From Membranipora membranacea (taxonomy: Eukaryota > Bryozoa > Gymnolaemata > Cheilostomatida > Membraniporidae), in the NCBI GenBank assembly GCA_914767715.1, contig OU612072.1, positions 25,420,001 to 25,484,000 on the forward strand: a DNA stretch of 64,000 nt. Direction: 5' to 3'. Positions 22,804 to 33,622 of this stretch are shown one piece after another. The stretch's first letter is position 1. Each line of letters starts with the position of its first letter. A program made the translations under genes and the position numbers. The notes under the pieces are model-generated. The model ran no database searches. It saw nothing but the letters and a program-made list of their open reading frames with translations, and was not told where the DNA came from.

Positions 22804-24062
22804 TTATTCTTCTGAGTCAGTTGAGGAAGAGTCTGATCCGTCATATTCATCATCCGCTGTGTCTGAGTCATGAAGATGACTACATTCCTACAAAAGAAAG
22901 ACAGAGGTATCATAGTCATAGTCATAGTCCTGTTAATTTCCAGGTAATCATGAATAAAAAAACATGCAGATACACCAAGATTTCTGTTCTGAATGTGCAT
23001 GTTGAATATCAATTCAAATTTATCTGAACAACACATCTTCAGAGTCATAAATGTAATAGATTATAAACTGTGTTTAATTATCTTTATGAAATATGTGTCT
23101 GAAAATCTGAAATGACTAACCTTAACATTTTGAAAAAATCCAGTCACAGCATCGAGTTCCTTCCTGTTAGCTTGAGTGTCTAGAAGTGCTAGTGTAACCA
23201 TCCTTGGATCATCCTCAATAGTGAGCTCAATATTTTGATGCGAATATTTGAGTGAATTGTCAGCCGCTTTTTCGGCCGTGATCAAATGATTGGCTAATTG
23301 TGCATTGTTTAGACAACATGAAGCTAAAAATACTGGGTCAGCAAGGAAAACATGACTCGGTAAATTTGTAAGGGTTTGTGAGCGCCCTAATTTGGTGACT
23401 TCATCGTCTTGTAACAATGTATAAGGCCTGGACTTAACTGTATGCAAGGTTGTGATCTTCCAAGAAATTGAATCACACACTTGTCTGTAATTCAATATTG
23501 ACTGGAAGTGACCGGAGGCAATAAGAACCATGTGGTACAGGTGAGAGGGTTGTGATGTCATATCTTTCACAGACACCAATGTGCATGTCGTGCATTCTAG
23601 TTTGGTTTTGCGGTCATCGTGTCCTGTTGATAGCTTTTGTAGCACTTTTACATGCTCACAAAACAGTTGGTTTTGCTGTAAATAGAGAAAGTAAATTTGT
23701 TTGTAGAAAACAACAAAGCCAGAAATGACACAACTTTTTGTTGAGTCTCCACCAAAAACATAATAAATACTTTAGACTGGAAACTACAAGCTTAGATCTT
23801 CCTCTCTAATTCAGCATCCCTCACGATGCAAGGACACTGTGCTTTTCACTTTTAAACTGTAGCGCATAGGTAAAATAGGAGTTATGTTCCCATACATGCA
23901 ATTTAAAAATAACGACCTTCGTATTTCTTATTATGACCACTGCAACTGGGTACACCTGGTGAATTTTACAGAACATATACACATGAAGTAGAAAATATGA
24001 TCAGTACCCTGCCATCAAATATTGCCTGTGCCATACCAACTCGTGCTATAGCTGCTTTTGGT
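22804..24062 (-). CDS. Unidentified gene B, C-terminal exons
   Basis: Three exons can be joined on the minus strand: 24062-24008, 23675-23121 and 22887-22804, with GT-AG borders and consistent phases (the last two junctions are phase 0). The visible product is about 230 residues: A-R-V-G-M-A-Q-A-I-F-D-G-R, then a 185-residue exon with C-T-T-C (a lone C-x-x-C) and L-I-T-A-E-K-A-A-D, and a very acidic, serine-rich tail D-S-D-T-A-D-D-E-Y-D ending in T-D-S-E-E-stop. The first exon starts in phase, so further exons lie upstream but were not found. An acidic C-terminus is common in nuclear proteins; that is inference only. I do not recognise the family. The first exon lies within the inverted duplication 23745-25775. 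Confidence 0.55.
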
Positions 24063-25775
24063 CTATCTCATTTGTATTAAAAATTCTGCATTGACTATTA
24101 AAAGTTTAGGGTTTTGCTCAGAATTTAGCCAACACTCTTTTCTGACTATCCATCAAAACTTTTTCTATCAACTCATGCCAATTTGCAAAACTAGAACAGA
24201 ATATCCCCCAAACTACGTTGACATTTGTACACCATTGTGAGATAATTTTGATCTATGGATGCATGTATGAAAGGTAAACATGGTGTTGGAGGGAAGTTCT
24301 CCAGTAATTCATATGAAATGAAAAGATGCTAAGGAATTGAAGCAATAAAAAAACCCACCCTCTGCATTTTTGAAATTACCCAACAGGATGAAATTGTTTA
24401 TTAAGTTCTAAGTTTTGCATATTACGTATACACAAAAAATATCCCTAACACTACTTCCCTTATCAAATTATAAGGTGTTTGCAAAGTTGCAAATAATATC
24501 ATACATTGAGAAATTAAAAAACCAATATGCACTGACAATTCATTAATAAGTTCTAGCAAATCATGATTGCCAGCAGCTGGACTCTTGTGGATTCTGTTTA
24601 ATACATAAGAAAGTCGTAGACAGAAATAAAATCTTCCGAGGTTCACAAAATTGGGATCATACAAAACCGCATTCTAGCCAGCAACATGTTGCAGGCTTGA
24701 GGCCCTTGACAATTTTGTAGATCTTGGCTCCGTACAGAGTATACATCGGTACATACTGGTTTGAAACACAGCTTTTAAATATCTCTCCACCACTACCGAG
24801 GGAACAAATTTGTTCTTCAGACATCACCCATAAGCGATTGTAAAGATCTTATGATCTGATATGCCCTACACTACGCAGCGGTCAAAGTGACTTGCTTGTG
24901 ATGTAACTACTGTGAGTGTCTCTTGACTTGTGATGACCGCTGAGATGTATTTTAATTCACCGTACTAAAACTCCAATGATAGCCAAAAGCAAGAAGAAAA
25001 ACAAAGACTTAATATTCTGGGCTCAGATTTTAAGCATTCAGTTGACAAAAAACACTTTAAATTAAACCTTATTCAATGAGCATCAGTGTTTTCCATACTT
25101 AGTCAACACATCTGATAGCTGGAGACCCTGTTTATGACAAAACAGAGGATGGGCTGCCCCTAAAGAGGGACGCAAGTTGCCCGGAGTCCACGTACTGAGA
25201 GTGTGATACATCCTAGTAAACTGGAACGCAACCTAGAGGTGAGGCCATGGTGGACCTCCTAATCATAAGTGTGCAGCAAGCTGCCAGTAACTGAAACGGG
25301 CACTAATCAGCCATTGGCCATGACACTTTGATCTTAGCCAATAGGCCGAGAAGTGATAGCAATAGCTGGAGACATCAGATGCAGTTTATTAAGTAAAACT
25401 TTAAGCAAAACCTTTAACTTTCAATAGTTGCCGCAGAATTGCTCAAACAAATGCGATAGCATAAGCTTTTTGGCACAGGCGATATTTGATGGCAGGATAC
25501 TGATCACATTTTATACTTCATTAGTATATGTTAGGTAGGAGTCACCGGGTGTACCCATTTGCAGTGATCATTTTTAAAAATTAGATGGTGTCTCATTTTT
25601 ACATTACATGTATGGGGACAAAATCTCTATTCCGACCTATGAGCTGCAGTGAACAGCACAGTGTCATTGGGTCTTGAGGGATTACTGAATTAGAGAGGAC
25701 ACTGAGCTTGTATAAAATAACCAATAGTTTCTAGTCTAGAGAATATATATGTTTGTGGTCTCAACCAATGAAAAT
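23745..25775. repeat. Inverted duplication, arms about 0.4 kb
   Basis: The left arm (about 23745-24150) recurs in reverse complement at about 25370-25775. Anchors include GGCACAGGCRATATTTGATGG (one variable base), ACCYAGTTGCAGTG-like and GAATTAGAGAGGA segments; identity is roughly 70-80% with small indels. The left arm contains gene B's first visible exon. The right arm has the matching A-Q-A-I-F-D-G-R codons but degraded sequence before them. The 1.2 kb between the arms shows no gene. Confidence 0.7.
24151..25369. other. Spacer of the inverted duplication, no gene seen
   Basis: No exon, RNA gene or clear repeat was recognised here. Confidence 0.45.
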
Positions 25776-26412
25776 TATGGTTGTCAGTATGTAAACAAGT
25801 AGGTTGCACTAGTGTTGACAAGTTTTTTTGTGGGGTCGGGGGAACATGATTTATCAGTTATTGCAAACAAGCAGGCAAGATAATGAGTTGTCCCCTCTTA
25901 AAATCAGTGAGAATTCATGTACTCGGGCAGACCTTTTCAAGGTGGCAAATACTTTGCGCCACAACACCATTATATAATTAATATCTGTTGAGATTTTAGA
26001 AGTTTTTGAGAATAACCTTGAGTCTCTAATTTGCAGAGTTTGAAAACACACAAAACAAATTTTTAACAAGTCTTATCAGCAGAAAAAAATAAGCTTATTA
26101 ACTGATTTGCCCATGCACCCGTTGATCAACCAATGCTTGGCACCTGAAATGTAATTAGATGTTGTAAGGTGCGGTGGAGGTATATAGAGGGCAGAATAAT
26201 GCTCTGCAGTCAATATAATGAATAACAAAATTTAGTACAGGAAAAAAGTGAAATGTCACTCATACTAATACATACCACAAGATGGGGCAAAAAGTTTCAG
26301 TGTCAACTTTCTGGAAAGGTGATTTTCGAAATCAATTGTTTGATCGTTCAATCTCTATATTGAATTTTTGATCGGATGATCTATCAAGTTGATTATTGAG
26401 ACTCATTGGCTG
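25776..26412. other. No gene seen
   Basis: AT-rich intergenic sequence between the inverted duplication and the 3' end of the NHL gene. Confidence 0.45.
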
Positions 26413-28970
26413 TTATGATATTCTCACAAATAATATAATGACACATACTGTTGATAGATCATCGATTATCTCTGGGTATGCTATCAGCGTTTCGTGCTGA
26501 CCCTCACAACTCTCTGGTATAACTTTGTTTTCTCCTATAAAGTAAAAGCAGTATTATTCTATCAACTGTGCATATTATTATGATGATGGTGCAATCAAGA
26601 GTCCTGGGTGAGGTTGATTCGTAGAGTGTATGCTGAATACTCTTGAATACTCTTTAATTGTCGATCTACAATCATATTTATAGTTTCAAGCTTTATGCAG
26701 TTGATATAGCATATTTATACCATTCAGACATGCAACCGGTGGAATCTCCATTTCAGCCATTTGTAAGTGCTCTTCAACAATACCAGAAGCCCTCTTTGCT
26801 CTTCTGAAAGAATGAATGCGATGGATATTTGGGAAGGCAGTGAATTCATATGTTACAAGTTTGAATAATGATTCCTTCCATTGATGAAATATAAACACAT
26901 CTCATAATAATAGCTGTAATAAGTCAGGCGATTTCCTGAATATTTGGGGTACCTACCTTTGAGAATGAGAAACAACCAGAGCATATGCGAACATGCCAAA
27001 AATGGTGCCTATGCACAGAAGCAAAATCTGAATCAACGTATGCACTTTAACACAGTTGAGTTTTTCAACATCAGGGTTCGTTTCATTTTTACGTCGTCTT
27101 GTAAACAGTTCATCTCCACCTGCAAAATCAGAGAAGAATATGTGTGTTGTTAGCATATCCCTGGCTTAGAACGCCAATGTCCTAAATCAAAACTTGGACT
27201 TTTGTGTTGACTATATATACATTCTATAATGCAAAGTTCGATGAGATTAAATCAATGTTCAGACATCTTCCACAATGTTATAACATCAAGCTCATGAATT
27301 TATCATGTGGGAAATATAAAAACGTCAATATTTCACTTTCATAATTTAGGACGTTTGCATTCTAGGGCAGCGATATCTGGATGTTGTTTTCAACTTGTAT
27401 TGCTATGCCGTTCAAAAGATAAAAAGCAATTGTCATTTTCACTTCTTGCCATATATTCCATATCCCACTATAGCCTTTGCGCCTTTTCTTTTCAATGTAA
27501 AACAACGATACCAACCTCTGAACAACTGCATTGACATTATACCAAATTTCGTTGTAACTATGACCTCAGAATACGCCTTTTGGATGAATACATTTGATTC
27601 TGTTAATCGATACAATTCTGACTGCCCTGGTTTGATTCTGACATCAAGTGAGAGCGGTGAAGCTAGTTTGCAGTCCTTTATATCCCCGTGAACATTTTTT
27701 GATTCGCTCACAGATTCATTTGACGGCACACGCATACTGCAAATTGCTGATGTTTGTTGCTGAACAATGTCGATAACTCTAAGATTGTCTTGCTCTCGAT
27801 CAGATACAAGAATTACATGCTGATTTAGGAATGTAAGTCCATGGATGGAAGAAAAACGAGCATCCTGCAGCGATCCATCTGTATACCCAGTCTGATTTGT
27901 AGAACCAGAAACTAACTCGCTTTCAGCAGACCTGAGGTTTATGCGTCCTATGAATGAATCCGCTGTGAAGTAAAGAAAGTTTGGGACTAGATGAAACACA
28001 ATGCTATGTCTAATTATTCCATCGTTGAGGAGAGTGTTTACATAACCATAGTCATCTCTATAGTCTGAAAGTATTCGTATGCCAGCGGCATCTGCCACAT
28101 ACATGAACCCACTAAACACGGCCAGTGAAGTCGGTTTATAGAATGTTGCATCCAGGAATATTCCATCTGTATCACCGGGAGTTCCACATATTCCTGCGAA
28201 TGTCGCTGTTGTCGAGTTGAAAAACCTGTCACGCTCTACATAACGGATGCAGTGATTGTGTTTATCGACCGCTAACATATTAGTTCCAGACATTTGAACA
28301 AAGTCTGTTATAGAGTTGAATTGAGCTTCCGTATGATCTCCATCATAGAAACCTAGCATCGTTGTTCCAGCAACAAGATCCATTGTTTCATGAAGGGGAT
28401 TGTATGATGCCAGAAAAGATGGAGTTGAGAAAATTAAACTATCCGGGTATAAAAGATCTTCTGTGACATGAGTCATTTCGATATAAACAATCTTCCCCTC
28501 TAACTCGATAGTCATGTCCATCAGTTTCATCGATCCAAAATGTATGCTAAAATGACATGAGTTTAACATGACATCAATACTATCTCCTTTTATGTCAATG
28601 ACTACATACCAAATAATTATTCAGTGACCTGCTATAATTAAAGGTACTGTATTGAACCAATGTTCCAGGATCCGAAATGCTGGTTTGCATAAAGTTGATT
28701 ATCTTTTGTAATCACTAAGGGTCTTTGACCCTTTAACGAGAGAGAAGAAACTGAAACAAAACATGACTATTCTTTCAAGTTTAAGGTTCAGGGAGCATGT
28801 GATTGCAGTGTCTATAGTTGGGCAGTAATTTAAACGTGAAATACTCACTCGGAAACCTTCCTCCTGAAAAGTATTTGGTCTCCTTCATTCCAAATAGTGA
28901 TATCGCTAGCATTTTCATGAGGAAAGTGAGGTGGTTCCTTCACATCAAGGTTGTTTATCTCAGTTATGAA
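26413..28970 (-). CDS. NHL-repeat beta-propeller protein with one membrane segment
   Basis: The main exon (28601-27543) encodes a beta-propeller of NHL type. Blades are visible as a glycine-aspartate turn followed by 'A-x-F' and a 'V-D-x-x-N-x-x-I-R' strand: L-V-A-G-T-T-M-L-G-F-Y-D-G-D with A-V-D-K-H-N-H-C-I-R-Y; F-A-G-I-C-G-T-P-G-D-T-D-G with Y-V-A-D-A-A-G-I-R; and L-V-S-G-S-T-N-Q-T-G-Y-T-D-G with V-S-D-R-E-Q-D-N-L-R. The next exon (27119-26957) has a hydrophobic stretch, L-I-Q-I-L-L-L-C-I-G-T-I-F-G-M-F-A-Y-A-L, after a basic-rich stem. Exons 26874-26721 and 26534-26413 give a tail of about 90 residues ending at TAA 26413-26415. Exons upstream at about 28750-28629 and 28970-28849 are likely, but two phases do not close (before the tail exon and at the 5' end), so the model is incomplete. 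Inferred role: a cell-surface protein with an extracellular propeller that binds an unknown partner. Known NHL proteins vary widely in function. Confidence 0.72.
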
Positions 28971-31477
28971 CTGTGAAATAAAGACAGTAATTTGGTAACT
29001 CAAAGTTGAATTATATTGAAATTCACCATTTATCGTCAATCGCAAGTACAAAAATTTGATCATCTTTTTTTGACCAATTGAGGGGTTATAATCAATACAA
29101 ATGGCTTCCCAGAAACAATCTAAACTAAATCTCTTTGTCACAAAGGACAATTCAAATGAATTACCATATCAAAATTATAATTCATATTTATTAGATTTTA
29201 GGGGTTATCAGATCATGGCAATAGCATTAATTTCAACTTCCCTTCACATAAGTTTGTGTAACTTCATACACATTGGGAATTAGTGATGCGTCGATGCGGC
29301 AGTTTGGATGAATGAATAGCATCAATAACTGGGAGAGGGGCAAGCATTTAAATCCTGGCCGCAGCAGATCATGGAAATTATAAGCATAAATTTTAATCAG
29401 GAGCGGACAACTCAATCAATGGCATCTATTGACTCATCGAAACATAGCAATTGACTTGTGCATATTGTCAATACTCTAGCTATTTTAACAATTAATATGC
29501 CAAGATTTTCTGTTATTACCAAGGTATTTTGTACATTTAACACTTGTGATACTTTCAGGGATATCAAACTCAATTTTAGATAATCATGAAGTTAAGCAGT
29601 TACAAAATTTAACATTTTCCTTAGACACTCAGGAAGTTGAACAAAACAGATTATCACATTAATATTGTTGAGTATTCTATTCTAACTATCATCAAACAGC
29701 ATTCTGTCTGTTTTCATTTTACTTTATTAGCATTATTTTCATTCTCAAAGTATGTTTTACAATATTAGCTCTGAAAAAGTTCGATCAGTAACAACGCAGC
29801 TGTCTTTGACAACTTCGGTGTAATCTACTGTTCTCAGGGAGATTAATTAAACCACTACCCTCCCCTCTAATAACAACTTTGTCTTTCTTAAATTGGTATT
29901 TAATGTGAACACAAAAATCCAGAGTTTTCCTGAACTCAGGAAGCATGACACTGAGATAACACAATAGGCTAAACATTTTTACAATGAGGTAAAAGTGCTA
30001 TGAATAGGTATTTAGATCACAAAAAAAATTCAGATCAATAACAACCCTCCCTCCGAAATTTTAACTATATTTAAACCTTTCAACCCCACACCTGGTATAA
30101 ACAGAATCCAATGGTCCAAGAGGTCAGAACTAAGTGGAATATACTGTTCTTGAACAAAAATGTACCTTTGGGCACAACCTGCCTAATCCAGTGCCTCTGC
30201 CCCTGTTATCAAAGACTGAAATTTAGTATGCACACATCTCAAAGTTGGAAGTGTGGATTTTTCTCATCAAACATCATTAACGTGATATATCGCCTTTACA
30301 GTTTCTCAGAAACTACTTGTCCCATCTCAAAAATCCCTTCACTGGCACGTTCCTAGTAGCCTGACTAAAGATTATAATGGCAAATGCATGTTTTAACTTG
30401 ATCAATTGTACATTAACTAAAATACATTGTATGCAGCAATGGGCAAAACGATATGGTAAATTATGTTAAGCAAAAGCGTGATGAAAATCTATGCAGTATT
30501 ACGTGCAAAGCATATTGTGTACAACAATGGATCACCTTCTTTGGTGATTGTTGAGCATTAAAAGAGAAATGTTTATGCTCATAACTTCTCAACTATTGAA
30601 TTTATCATCAAACGCCACGATCAAAACCTGTGAAAAACACTCTAGTTTAATGGAGGCTGGTGTGTATAAAATGATGTTTAACCTATTTTCAGATTTTTGG
30701 CTAGAGTGGAGTGCATGTTTTTGACCAAAAAAACGTAGTTTAGCCCCAACAAATGCAAATATCTCAAGATGTAAAGCAATAATCAATAATCCCTTCGACC
30801 AAAATCTAGACAATCTTTTGTTGCTCATCATGCTGACTACAAATTTGACTGACATCTTTTTGAATATCAGAATCACGGCTTGAAAATGTTGTCCTAGATT
30901 GTTAAAAATTTTGGTTATTATCTGGTTTGGTTGTGACAACCAGGATCTGCAAGCTGGTAAGATTATTGATGGAAGTGACAGTACAAGACTATACTGGTAT
31001 AATAAACTGGAAATTTAAGTTCCAGCATTATTGAGATCGCATGTAATGAGGGGTCGAAAATGGCCCTATTACTATTGCAAAAATAAATTTCGAGTCTCAA
31101 GGACAGGAGGTCTGAAAACATAATTTCTTACTTAAATGTCACACCTCCAGATGGTGCCATGCCTCCTCTATATGATGAAAGCATAAATTAATCAAATACC
31201 TCAATAACAAGGCACAGAGGGCTTAATTTAAAATGGGCACAATATTAAAAAGTTTTAAAAAGCGATATATCATGTTAAAGTGAGAAGCAGAATGATTACG
31301 AGCTTCACCAATATTTTTAGACAATATGATAGCATCTGCATTCAATAATCAAGAATAAATCATTCAAACATAAATTTTCTGGTTATCTTTTCATCTTGAT
31401 TGAAATGACTGTCAAGGTGCCAAAAGAGTCAATAATGGAACATGAACACCAATCTGAGACATCAAATATGTCATAAA

Positions 31478-31482
<5 letters not shown>
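28971..31482. other. No gene seen; possible 5' exons of the NHL gene not resolved
   Basis: Only short ORFs of ordinary AT-rich composition occur. A 116-codon minus-strand ORF at 30589-30939 has no recognisable motif or flanking exon and is not accepted as a gene. No promoter could be assigned. Confidence 0.4.

Positions 31483-31521
<39 letters not shown>
31483..31521. repeat. TA microsatellite
   Basis: An uninterrupted (AT)n tract just outside the left end of the tyrosine-recombinase element; it may mark the insertion site. Confidence 0.9.
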
Positions 31522-31527
<6 letters not shown>

Positions 31528-31529
31528 AA

Positions 31530-31814
31530 TACAGAGTTTATTACACCTAAAGAACTCATTTTTTCTTGAGCAATGTGACAAGGCTCAGTTATTTTATAAC
31601 ACAGTACGGTGTTATAACTGGTAAAATTTACTAGCTTTAATCTGGCCTCAGAGCCTCATACTTTGTAGTTATCTTATCTTACCTAAAGCATTATCCTGTA
31701 CCACGGTGCACCTTATAGCGAGTTTATGCTAATTTACTTATCTCGTCAGTTCGCGGGTTTTTCTCATCCCTTTCATTCTAGACAACTGTAGTGACAAGTC
31801 GTCTTTTCACAATT
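31530..31814 (+). repeat. Split direct repeat A1
   Basis: Pairs with A2 (33046-33328); both begin TACAG and end TTTTCACAATT. Contains an imperfect hairpin around ACACAGTACGGTGTTAT. Confidence 0.9.
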
Positions 31815-31906
31815 TGCGAGGGTTAAATTAGTTTCTTCTTGACCTTTTAATAATTAGGTATCGGTACATTTAATTATACATTCAATTCTTTCCTCTTCTT
31901 TTTGTA

Positions 31907-32774
31907 GAACTTGAAGAAGAAGTGGACAGACTGATTGGTGCATCAGTATGTCCGGCGTCTGCAAAGATTTATGAAAAACATTTTAACAAATTCAAAAAGT
32001 TCTGTGATGGCATGGACCCTTCTTACCAGACAGAAGCCTGTAGATCTTCGGTGGAGTTGTAGATTGCACATCTGAAGAAAGAGGGCCTTGCTTACAGTAC
32101 AGTACTGACTCACATCTCCGCCCTACGTCATTATTTTCGCAAGTTAGACCTAAAAGTATCCCTGGACTCAGAAAGGCTCAAGATGCTTCTGAAAGGGTTT
32201 AGGAATGAGTCTACAGCAGGCACGAAAACTGCAGTGTCTTCCAGACATCTGCTCAGACTTGACAGGGCAGCTGAAATACGTGCTCCTAGAGTTGCGTTCC
32301 AGTTTCGTTGCATGATGGCAGTAGCTTTTTACGGGTTTCTTCGACCATCAGAGTTTTGCACCACAGCTAGCTCCCACGCCCTTCTGTTCGGAGATGTGCA
32401 TTGGTCAAAGGATAAAACCTCTTGTCATTTAACTCTGAGGTCGTTCAAACACTCTAAGACAGAGGCTAGGGTCAAACTTGTTGACAACTCCCGCGAACCC
32501 TTGAAACCAGTGCTGTTGCTACAGCAATACCTGGATTTTTTTGGGCATAAACTCCCGGAGTCAGTCACCACTCTTTGATGTTTCCGCCCAGGAGTTTGGG
32601 AAAATATTACAGTATGTAGCTGGTAGAGCGGGGATAAAGTCAAAGCTCACACCGCACTGTTTCCGTCATGGAGGGGCTACTTGGGCTAGAAAGAGAGCAT
32701 GGACTGCAGCTCAGATGCAGGTGCACGGCAGGTGGAAATCAGATGCCTACTTAAGTTATATTAAACATAACTGA
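31907..32774 (+). pseudogene. Tyrosine recombinase of the split-repeat element
   Basis: The frame opens after an AG at 31906 (E-L-E-E-E-V-D-R-L-I), so either a spliced leader or a non-ATG start is needed. The N-terminal SAM-like DNA-binding part (Y-E-K-H-F-N-K-F-K-K-F) is followed by the catalytic domain: R in Y-G-F-L-R-P-S-E-F, H-x-x-R in H-C-F-R-H-G-G-A-T, H/W in H-G-R-W-K-S and the nucleophile tyrosine in A-Y-L-S-Y-I. The R-H-R-H/W-Y set is complete. Two lesions are seen: TAG at 32060-32062 and a +1 shift at a run of seven T (32536-32542), after which the frame continues to TGA at 32772-32774. The enzyme would integrate a circular DNA by strand exchange. The DIRS/Ngaro and Crypton recombinases are the nearest families I know. 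Confidence 0.85.
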
Positions 32775-32830
32775 TACTTTATTGGGCTGTGTATTTGGCG
32801 AAAGGGAGTTCCGTTATAAACTCCTCTCCT

Positions 32831-33045
32831 TTGGTGGTAAATTTTCCGCCTTTTCTAAAGTATCGAGGCCAAATTTCCTCCTATAAAGTTCTTGCCCTGC
32901 CCATGCTGTTCTCCAGCAACTTACTGTACTTACTTAAATGTTTATTTCTAACTTATTGGGGGTTAACCAGGAAATGGCGTATTAGTCGCCCCCCTCCTAT
33001 AGGGGAACCCCCAGCTATCTTGTTAATAATTGAGGTAAGAAAAAT
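32831..33045 (+). repeat. Split direct repeat B1
   Basis: Pairs with B2 (33408-33622); both start TTGGTGGTAAATTTTCCGCC and end GAGGTAAGAAAAA. It directly adjoins A2. Confidence 0.9.
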
Positions 33046-33328
33046 TACAGGATTTTTTACACCTCAAGAACTCATTTTTTCTTGAGCAATGTGACGAGGC
33101 TCAGTTATTTTAACACAGTACGGTGTTATAACTGGTAAAATTTACTAGCTTTAATCTGGCCTCAGAGCCTCATACTTTGTAGTTATCTTATCTTACCTAA
33201 AGCATTATCCTGTACCACGGTGCACCTTATAGCGAGTTTATGCTAATTTACTTATCTCGTCAGTTCGCGGGTTTTTCTCACCCCTTTCATTCTAGACAAT
33301 TTTAGTGACAAGTCGTCTTTTCACAATT
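33046..33328 (+). repeat. Split direct repeat A2
   Basis: Second copy of A1. About 80 bp of other sequence separate it from B2. Confidence 0.9.
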
Positions 33329-33407
33329 CCCACCTTCCCGCCCTAAAATACTACCTTATGTTACTATATTTCTCAGTGTGTGAAAGGTGACTTGGGTGCA
33401 TGTGTAG

Positions 33408-33622
33408 TTGGTGGTAAATTTTCCGCCTTTTCTAAAGCATCGAGGCCGAATTTCCTCCTATAAAGTTCTTGCCCTGCCCATGCTGTTCTCCAGCAACTTA
33501 CTGTACTTACTAAAATGTTTATTTCTAACTTATTGGGGGTTAACCAGGAAATAGCGTATTAGTCGCCCCCCTCCTATAGGGGAACCCCCAGCTATCTTGT
33601 CAATCATTGAGGTAAGAAAAAA
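33408..33622 (+). repeat. Split direct repeat B2 (right end of element)
   Basis: Second copy of B1. Sequence identity stops at the A-run near 33622, which sets the right end of the element. Confidence 0.9.

Larger units (their letters stand above)
31530..33622 (+). mobile_element. Ngaro-like tyrosine-recombinase element with split direct repeats and no reverse transcriptase
   Basis: Two different sequences are each present twice in direct orientation: A1 31530-31814 with A2 33046-33328, and B1 32831-33045 with B2 33408-33622. The order is A1, recombinase ORF, B1, A2, B2, with B1 and A2 abutting. This split-direct-repeat layout is the signature of Ngaro/PAT-type YR retrotransposons, in which the B1-A2 junction mirrors a circular intermediate. 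Here only about 1 kb lies between A1 and B1, and it is filled by the recombinase; there is no gag, RT, RNase H or methylase. A1/A2 and B1/B2 differ at only a few percent, so the copy is fairly young. It is either an internally deleted, non-autonomous Ngaro derivative or a distinct recombinase-only element. Confidence 0.85.

Noticed and set aside
30589-30939. 116-codon minus-strand ORF
   Set aside because: No motif, no adjoining exons and AT-rich composition like its surroundings.
31530-33328. A1 and A2 as ordinary LTRs
   Set aside because: A2 is followed by a second copy of another repeat (B2) and preceded directly by B1, which ordinary LTR elements do not show. No TG...CA ends or target duplication were found for A1/A2.
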